From Sphaerulina vaccinii (lineage: Eukaryota > Ascomycota > Dothideomycetes > Mycosphaerellales > Mycosphaerellaceae): a stretch of 64,000 bases of DNA. The first letter of the stretch is position 1. Each line of letters starts with the position of its first letter. Made by a program: the position numbers and the translations under genes. Below are positions 59,498 to 64,000 of the stretch, piece by piece. Where the stretch lies: positions 620,001 through 684,000 of the forward strand of contig JAKUDP010000028.1 of assembly GCA_022570795.1 (NCBI GenBank), given 5' to 3'. Under the pieces are notes generated by a model. That model did no database searches and was not told the origin of the DNA. It saw only the letters and a list, made by a program, of their open reading frames with translations.

Positions 59498-59794
59498 CCC
59501 ATATAGACGGTATATCTGGGGGTCCTCAAAACCGTCTTTATTCTAATCGGGAAGGGGCGCCTCTCTCGCAGTCTTCGCACTTCGTGCTCGACTGCTCGTT
59601 CGTCGAAAAGAAAAGAAATATGCTAAACACTCCCAGTAACAGGTGCCTCGCGCGGTCGGGTATCGTACGTCGTCGTTCCGCTCGCAAGCTCGCACCTCCG
59701 AGTACTCACTTCGCTCGCAGGCTCGCCTCCCTTGCTTAAGGACAGTGTGGAGTGCTCCTCCGCAACCCGAAGCGTGTCTTACACCGGATATCGT

Positions 59795-59841
59795 GCGCAA
59801 TGGCTGAATAGCAAATGCGCAATGGCTGATTAGCCACCCGC
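59795..59841 (-). repeat. right inverted repeat of the MITE
   Basis: 47 bp whose reverse complement begins GCGGGTGGCTAATCAGCC. It differs from the left repeat at only a few positions, including one single-base gap. Confidence 0.9.
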
Positions 59842-60693
59842 ACAGCATAGTAGCATCGCCATGGAGGAACAATAGAGCGCACTCGATGGAGGTTTTCCTG
59901 AAACAGTTTGGTCAGATCGTCGTAGGCTTCGTATTTGTGTGAAGCAGGGAGAAGTAGTGGTTGCAGTTTGAGGTTTCCTCTCGTCTGTATAAAGTTCGGG
60001 ATCGACAGAGTATCCAAGAATAGATAGTTACATGGTTGCACATACCTGCAAGGGCCGGGGCAGTAATGTGCCGAGCTCCATTTCGTCACTGAGCCGCGTG
60101 CCGCGAGAGATGCCAGGACTGGATTCAGCTATTTTTTTGCTAAGGCTCGGAGGCATCTCCAGCAGCCAGGTGAAATGAGTCGAGGTATCAAAACCCACTC
60201 GCCACAGTTATTTGCGGATCGCATCAACTTTTTAGTATGCGTGGGGCAGATTGATCTTCCGTCCGTATGCCATGTTGTACTCGCTCGCGATGCGAAGCGA
60301 GAGCTTTATCTTGCAAGCGAGACTCAAGCACAAGAACGCCAGTTTGCCGTCAAGGAATCAAGCCTACCTCCACCTCCAACCTCTTGCGCTGGCGCTGGGT
60401 CAATGGAAATCCCAATGAGTTGCAAGCCCATCCGAGGCTGTCTACCACAGGGTTTGCAAGTTGAGCTGTAACGAAGCCATGCATTCGGGCGGCATTGCAG
60501 CAATAAGGGCTAAGACCTTGAGCTTGCAACCACGCTCTGCATCTGGCTATGCAGCCCTTCGAGTGGTTGGCTATGTTCAGTGAGAGGCTGCAGTCGACCT
60601 CTGGCAACTGAAAGCGATGACCACGGCGCTGGGGACTAGGCGCAAATCTGCAGGGACAGCGCTCAGTTCACACACAACATCAGCCAAGGATAC
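59842..60693. other. 0.85-kb intergenic region
   Basis: It lies between the MITE and the WBP4-like gene's 3' end. Part of it (60350-60647) could be a last exon of the WBP4-like gene if an optional 50-bp intron is used, but the encoded sequence is not family-like. Nothing else recognised. Confidence 0.45.
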
Positions 60694-61611
60694 TCACTTC
60701 TTCCCTTTCCGCTTCTTGAACATGACAGGAGGCGCAGAAGCAGCAGCACTGGCCGCCTTCAATTCCGGGATAGCGTCTGGTGCTGTGTCGTTTGGGCTCT
60801 CCTCCTGCTTCACCTCAGCACCATCTTCTGCCTGCACGGCTTTCTTCGTCACTCCTCCCAGCAGCGCGTCCAAAACTCCGACATCCACTTCCTCCGTCTT
60901 GCCCGGATATGCCTTGGTCGTGCTTCCCCAAGCTTTTCTCGTCCGCGGCGCAGTCTCCTCGTCTCGCGGATCGTCATCATCGTCCTCTTCGGCCTTGCGC
61001 TTTATACTACTCTTTGCCTTGCTCTCGGCCTCGTCTTCTTCCGCCTCTGCTTCAACCTTGACGCCATCCTGCTCTTGCCGTGCTTCAGCCAAGATCTCTG
61101 CAAGCGAGCGATGCACCGTCACGGCATCATTACTCGGTGTGATGTCGACTTCTTGCGCATTCACGACTTCATACGAGCCCACACCCGTGATTGCCTTTTT
61201 GAGCTCCTCCGGCAGCTCCACGCCCATGGCCGCCAACTGCTCTGCATGCGCAATCCTCTGCTGCGCTGTTGTCTTCGCGGTCGGAGGCGGCGCCGGCTTG
61301 CTCGTCCTCGAGACATCATGTGAGGCGCTCATGGGCTTGGTGCCAGGTCCAGTCGATGAAGATGATGCCGTTGTTCCCTCGGACGTCTGCCCGCCGACAA
61401 GGCCATTGAGGCGACTGACTTCATCTTTTGCACGCTGCTTATCACGTTCCTCGCGCTCTTTGCCCTTGTGCAGTTCTCTCAAACTCCTCTGGATGTTGTT
61501 CTGATGTCGCGCCGAAGTTTCATGGTTCTTCCGTTCGATAGCTGTGTCGCGGACATATTGAGAGCAGAACTTGCACCAGGAAGATGGCGTGGATTTCCAG
61601 TATTCGGACAT
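60694..61611 (-). CDS. WBP4-type U1-like zinc-finger protein, probable splicing factor
   Basis: ATG at 61611 starts MSEYWKSTPSSWCKFCSQYV, the N-terminal matrin/U1-type C2H2 finger (C13, C16, then two His in RKNHETSARHQ) typical of WBP4/FBP21-like spliceosome proteins. It is followed by a long charged coiled-coil stretch (QNNIQRSLRELHKGKEREER), a Pro/Ser linker, and a Glu/Lys-rich C-terminal region ending FKKRKGKK. Length is 305 residues, intronless as drawn. No WW domain is visible, which fits fungal members. The longer upstream open frame (to 61899) lacks conservation and is not used. The stop codon overlaps a GTGAGT donor-like sequence. Confidence 0.84.
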   Translation of the reverse strand: MSEYWKSTPSSWCKFCSQYVRDTAIERKNHETSARHQNNIQRSLRELHKGKEREERDKQRAKDEVSRLNGLVGGQTSEGTTASSSSTGPGTKPMSASHDVSRTSKPAPPPTAKTTAQQRIAHAEQLAAMGVELPEELKKAITGVGSYEVVNAQEVDITPSNDAVTVHRSLAEILAEARQEQDGVKVEAEAEEDEAESKAKSSIKRKAEEDDDDDPRDEETAPRTRKAWGSTTKAYPGKTEEVDVGVLDALLGGVTKKAVQAEDGAEVKQEESPNDTAPDAIPELKAASAAASAPPVMFKKRKGKK

Positions 61612-62183
61612 GGCGGTAGTGGTCGGTCGTGGAAGCTGTCGAAGTTCATTTGAAAGATGTAAAGTGGTAGACTTGACTCTGAGCCAGAGCAAGGGTCCGA
61701 GCTTAGTCATATACTTTTGACGTCTTGTCATTCTCGCGAGACATGGGTACCGTGGTGAAGAAGAGATGAAGCTATACCATGCCACGCATGGGCCTGGAGA
61801 CCGGAAGAACGTCGTCTGTGCGATAGGACGTTCGTATGTCTTTCTGAGGTCTGAGTCGGCTATGATGTTGCTAACGAGAGCTCCATCGAACGCATGCAAA
61901 TGCTAGCAGCATTGATGGATGTCAGCGATCGAAATGATCGCCTGCTATGGTCCTTGTCGTTCTTGGACAAACGTTGACAAAAGCATTGCCATATTGGACT
62001 GGCTGGCTGGCAGGCTGACGCTTAGCCGTAATTTGGTAATCTCGAATACGGCCGCGATGAACGAGTCCTTGAGCTGCCAGGTAAGATATAGGGCAGACTG
62101 AGTGAGTATATACTTATTAGTCTGCTACTATTCCTGAGCAACTTCTGGAAGACAAATCAGTAGTGACTTCAGACACTCACAGA
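61612..62183. promoter_or_regulatory. divergent promoter region WBP4-like / secreted Cys-rich gene
   Basis: A 572-bp gap between divergent starts. It should hold both promoters. No repeat or RNA gene is recognised. Confidence 0.45.
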
Positions 62184-62815
62184 ATGGCGACCAACAAATC
62201 CAGGCTCTGTTCTGTCCTCTTAACAATCATCTATATCTCCATAACCGACGCGCAGTTCCAAGACCAGAAAAGTAACAATGGAGTCACATGTGAAGCGACA
62301 GGATCCTATGACCTCGTATGAAGACTTCTTATAAGTACAATGCAGCTTAAGAAACTAACATCTCACGACTGTAGTTCTGTTCCGCAGACGGTTCGATAAT
62401 CGTGAGTATATACATATACTATACAAGCGATCCGACGATACGCGCTAATCTTCCATTTAGGTCCAATGCGACCCGAATGGGAAAGAGTCAATCCACGAAC
62501 GTTGCGTAGACAATAGTTGCATGTCCACATCGCCCGCAGGAGCCTTCTGTGCAGTCCCAAACAACGGGCCGAAGCCAGGCAAAGGAGCGACTTCTTGCAA
62601 AGAAGTTGAAGATTCCTATGGCGAGGGAGCCTTCGTATGTGATGAGACGTATAGCTTCTTGGTATGTTTGGAACGAAAAGAGGGACGAGGACCGTTGGCT
62701 GACCTTATCGCGATGTTATTAGTATCAATGTTTCAAAGGACGAAAGTCGAATGGTCAGTCATGTTGCCACGGATGCTGTACGGCGACTGGAGGGAGTGGG
62801 AGTTGTCCTCAGTAG
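62184..62815 (+). CDS. small secreted cysteine-rich protein (effector-like)
   Basis: Four exons: 62184-62315, 62375-62401, 62461-62661 and 62723-62815, giving 150 residues. All three introns (59, 59 and 61 bp) start GTATG or GTGAG and end TAG, and all are in phase 0. A signal peptide (MATNKSRLCSVLLTIIYISI, cleavage probably after TDA) is followed by a mature chain of about 127 residues with 14 cysteines. Examples are GVTC, DLFC, VQCD, ERCVDNSC, ATSCKE and a final SCCHGCC...GSCPQ. The even number suggests seven disulphides. No known domain is recognised. Size, secretion and cysteine content fit apoplastic effector candidates, but a wall or antimicrobial role is equally possible. Confidence 0.83.
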
Positions 62816-63111
62816 CCTTCGTAGGCGATGTCGTGGACAGAATGGACAAGAGAGAAAGAACAACGGTGTCACATACATCTGTATTGACCAGCTGTGCAGC
62901 AAGATTCTAGTTCTGTGATTCGCTTCTGTGCGACGGAGCTATGGTCCGGCAAAGTGCCTTGATTGCCAGCCATAGCCATCATATCGTCAGGTCGTCATAT
63001 AGTGACCACGCTTGGAGTTGCGCCATTCTAATTGACTGTGGTCTTGCCATTGCCCACAATCCACCCATCTTCCGCTATCGCAGCCTCTGCGCCAGATCCG
63101 CACAATGCGAT

Positions 63112-64000
63112 CTACAAGGCCGAGAAAACAAACAACTGGGTTGGGTCAGCAACGGAGTTGGGTACTGCTAGGAGAATTGCCATATACTCACATTGTTCGT
63201 CGCCGCGATAGCGATGCTGTCCTCCTGTGGATGCCACGACATGTGCAAGATCTTCTTATTAAAGTCAATCTGGTCCGCGTCGGTTTCCTTGCGCATCCTC
63301 TGCGCTCCTCCGACAGGACTGCTCGCTCGGGATCCCTTCTTACCGTCCTTTGCGCCAGCCCCAGCATTGTTCATTGGCGTCGGAATACCCACCTTCTTCG
63401 CCTTGAACGCACTCTTGTCGGCCTGGAGCACAACTTCTGTGTCTTTGCCTTCTTCTGAAGGGTAGATCATGAAATTGTTGTTGTAAGATCCCGTCATGAC
63501 ATTCTTGGCATCGCCAGAGAACACAACTTCAAACTTGTCGAAGATGCTGTCGTTCTCGTAGGTGTCGCATAATCTCGGACGCAGATGTTCGTGGATTGGG
63601 ATTGTCTTGACTGGTTGCCGTTCCATATTGACATCCCAGATCTTGACCGTCAAGTAGTCTCGCGAGAGAATGTACCGGCCATCATGAGAGAATCGGACAT
63701 CTGAGATGCTAGAAATGATCTCTGAGAAGAAGGACCTCGATGAAGGATCTTCTTCTTGCTCAAACTCTGTAACTCTGTTAGCTCGTGCAACCGAAAGGAG
63801 AAGTCAGCGACCTACGCTTCGCATGCTCATCACAGAGCGCTCTCTGCCGCATATCTGCAAGCTTGATGGTCCCTTTGCTGGAGGCGTACATGAACCAATT
63901 ACAGCTTACAGGGTGGAACTCGGCAGCTGTGATCACCTCTGTAAGCTCCTCCATGTTGGCGGGCTTGATGTCCACGATGTTGAAGCTCTGGTCCTGGATG
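63112..64000 (-). CDS. CDC55: PP2A regulatory subunit B55 (Cdc55), C-terminal part
   Basis: A WD40-propeller regulatory subunit of protein phosphatase 2A, directing the enzyme to substrates in mitosis and morphogenesis. The 5' end lies beyond the right edge. Visible exons are 64000-63816, 63766-63192 and 63135-63112. The 49-bp intron joins LCDEHAK to QFEQEEDPSSRSFFSEIISS, and the 56-bp intron (branch GCTGAC) joins AATNN to LFVFSAL-stop, the usual C-terminus. Family landmarks include FNIVDIKPANMEELTEVI, EFHPVSCNWFMYASSKGTIK, RDYLTVKIWDVNME, FDKFEVVFSGD and HMSWHPQEDSIAIAATNN. The splice-corrected end shows that the gene does not stop at 63168, as an unspliced reading would suggest. Confidence 0.95.

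Larger units (their letters stand above)
59452..59841. mobile_element. 390-bp non-autonomous MITE (Mutator-like by target-site length)
   Basis: It is bounded by long inverted repeats and by a perfect 9-bp direct duplication ACAGCATAG (59443-59451 and 59842-59850). Each inverted repeat contains the 18-mer GCTATTCAGCCATTGCGC or a close variant twice in tandem. The interior has no coding capacity and is rich in CTCGC/GCTCG motifs. A 9-bp duplication with long inverted repeats is the usual profile of Mutator-like elements, which is why I place it there. It is not RIP-degraded, so it looks younger than the AT-rich block or is too short to be targeted. Confidence 0.88.

Noticed and set aside
59443..59850. 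tRNA or snoRNA from the palindromic sequence
   Set aside because: The inverted repeats are terminal with a 9-bp target duplication outside them, which fits a MITE; no cloverleaf or box motifs.
60617..61504. 295-codon plus-strand Ser/Ala/Val-rich frame
   Set aside because: Antisense to the WBP4-like gene, whose U1-type zinc finger is diagnostic; the frame is an artefact of Glu/Lys codons read backwards.

Overview
This window comes from the nuclear genome of a filamentous ascomycete. The protein-coding genes are fungal (MED16, VPS5, an Hst3/Hst4-type sirtuin, a Zn2Cys6 regulator, a PhiA-like wall protein). Introns are mostly 49-70 bp, with GT...AG ends and CTRAY branch sites. One 23 kb block carries the C-to-T signature of repeat-induced point mutation (RIP). 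The gene content and the gene-rich/AT-rich contrast suit a Dothideomycete, possibly near the Mycosphaerellaceae, but the species cannot be fixed from sequence reading alone.

Left arm (1-26.1 kb), gene-dense: the 3' end of a Q/P-rich protein; an unrecognised spliced gene; F1-ATPase delta subunit (ATP16, six exons); retromer sorting nexin VPS5; a SET/MYND-like protein; an H3K56-type sirtuin (Hst4-like); Mediator subunit 16; a CsbD-like small protein; a 986-aa low-complexity protein; a Zn2Cys6 transcription factor; and a Ser/Thr-rich GPI-anchored wall protein with an in-frame TAG. Coordinates for spliced genes were worked out by hand from splice sites, reading frame and family conservation.

Middle (26,646-49,799), a gene-free AT-rich block with almost no CpA/TpG. 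I read it as a nest. An outer element with inverted ends (TGTTGCC...TTCGTAA, 15/19 matching) and subterminal palindromes carries a minus-strand Ty3/gypsy element, itself split by a plus-strand Ty3/gypsy element with 183-bp LTRs. A Ty1/copia element with 246-bp LTRs and a perfect CTATT target duplication is inserted elsewhere in the outer element. With the insertions removed, the outer element would be about 3.9 kb. A 376-bp (TTA)n tract lies near its left end. No intact transposon ORF survives.

Right arm (49.8-64 kb): a family-X DNA polymerase (Pol lambda/POL4 type), a possible 14-3-3-like protein, 3.4 kb with no gene I can support, a 76-aa six-cysteine protein, a PhiA-like secreted wall protein, a 390-bp MITE with 46/47-bp inverted repeats and a perfect 9-bp target duplication, a WBP4-type U1 zinc-finger protein, a four-exon secreted 14-cysteine protein (effector-like), and the 3' part of the PP2A B55 subunit (CDC55).

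Most genes are unrelated housekeeping functions (mitochondrial ATP synthesis, endosomal sorting, chromatin and transcription, splicing, repair, phosphatase regulation). The accessory signal is in the transposon nest, the MITE and the three secreted or wall-protein genes.
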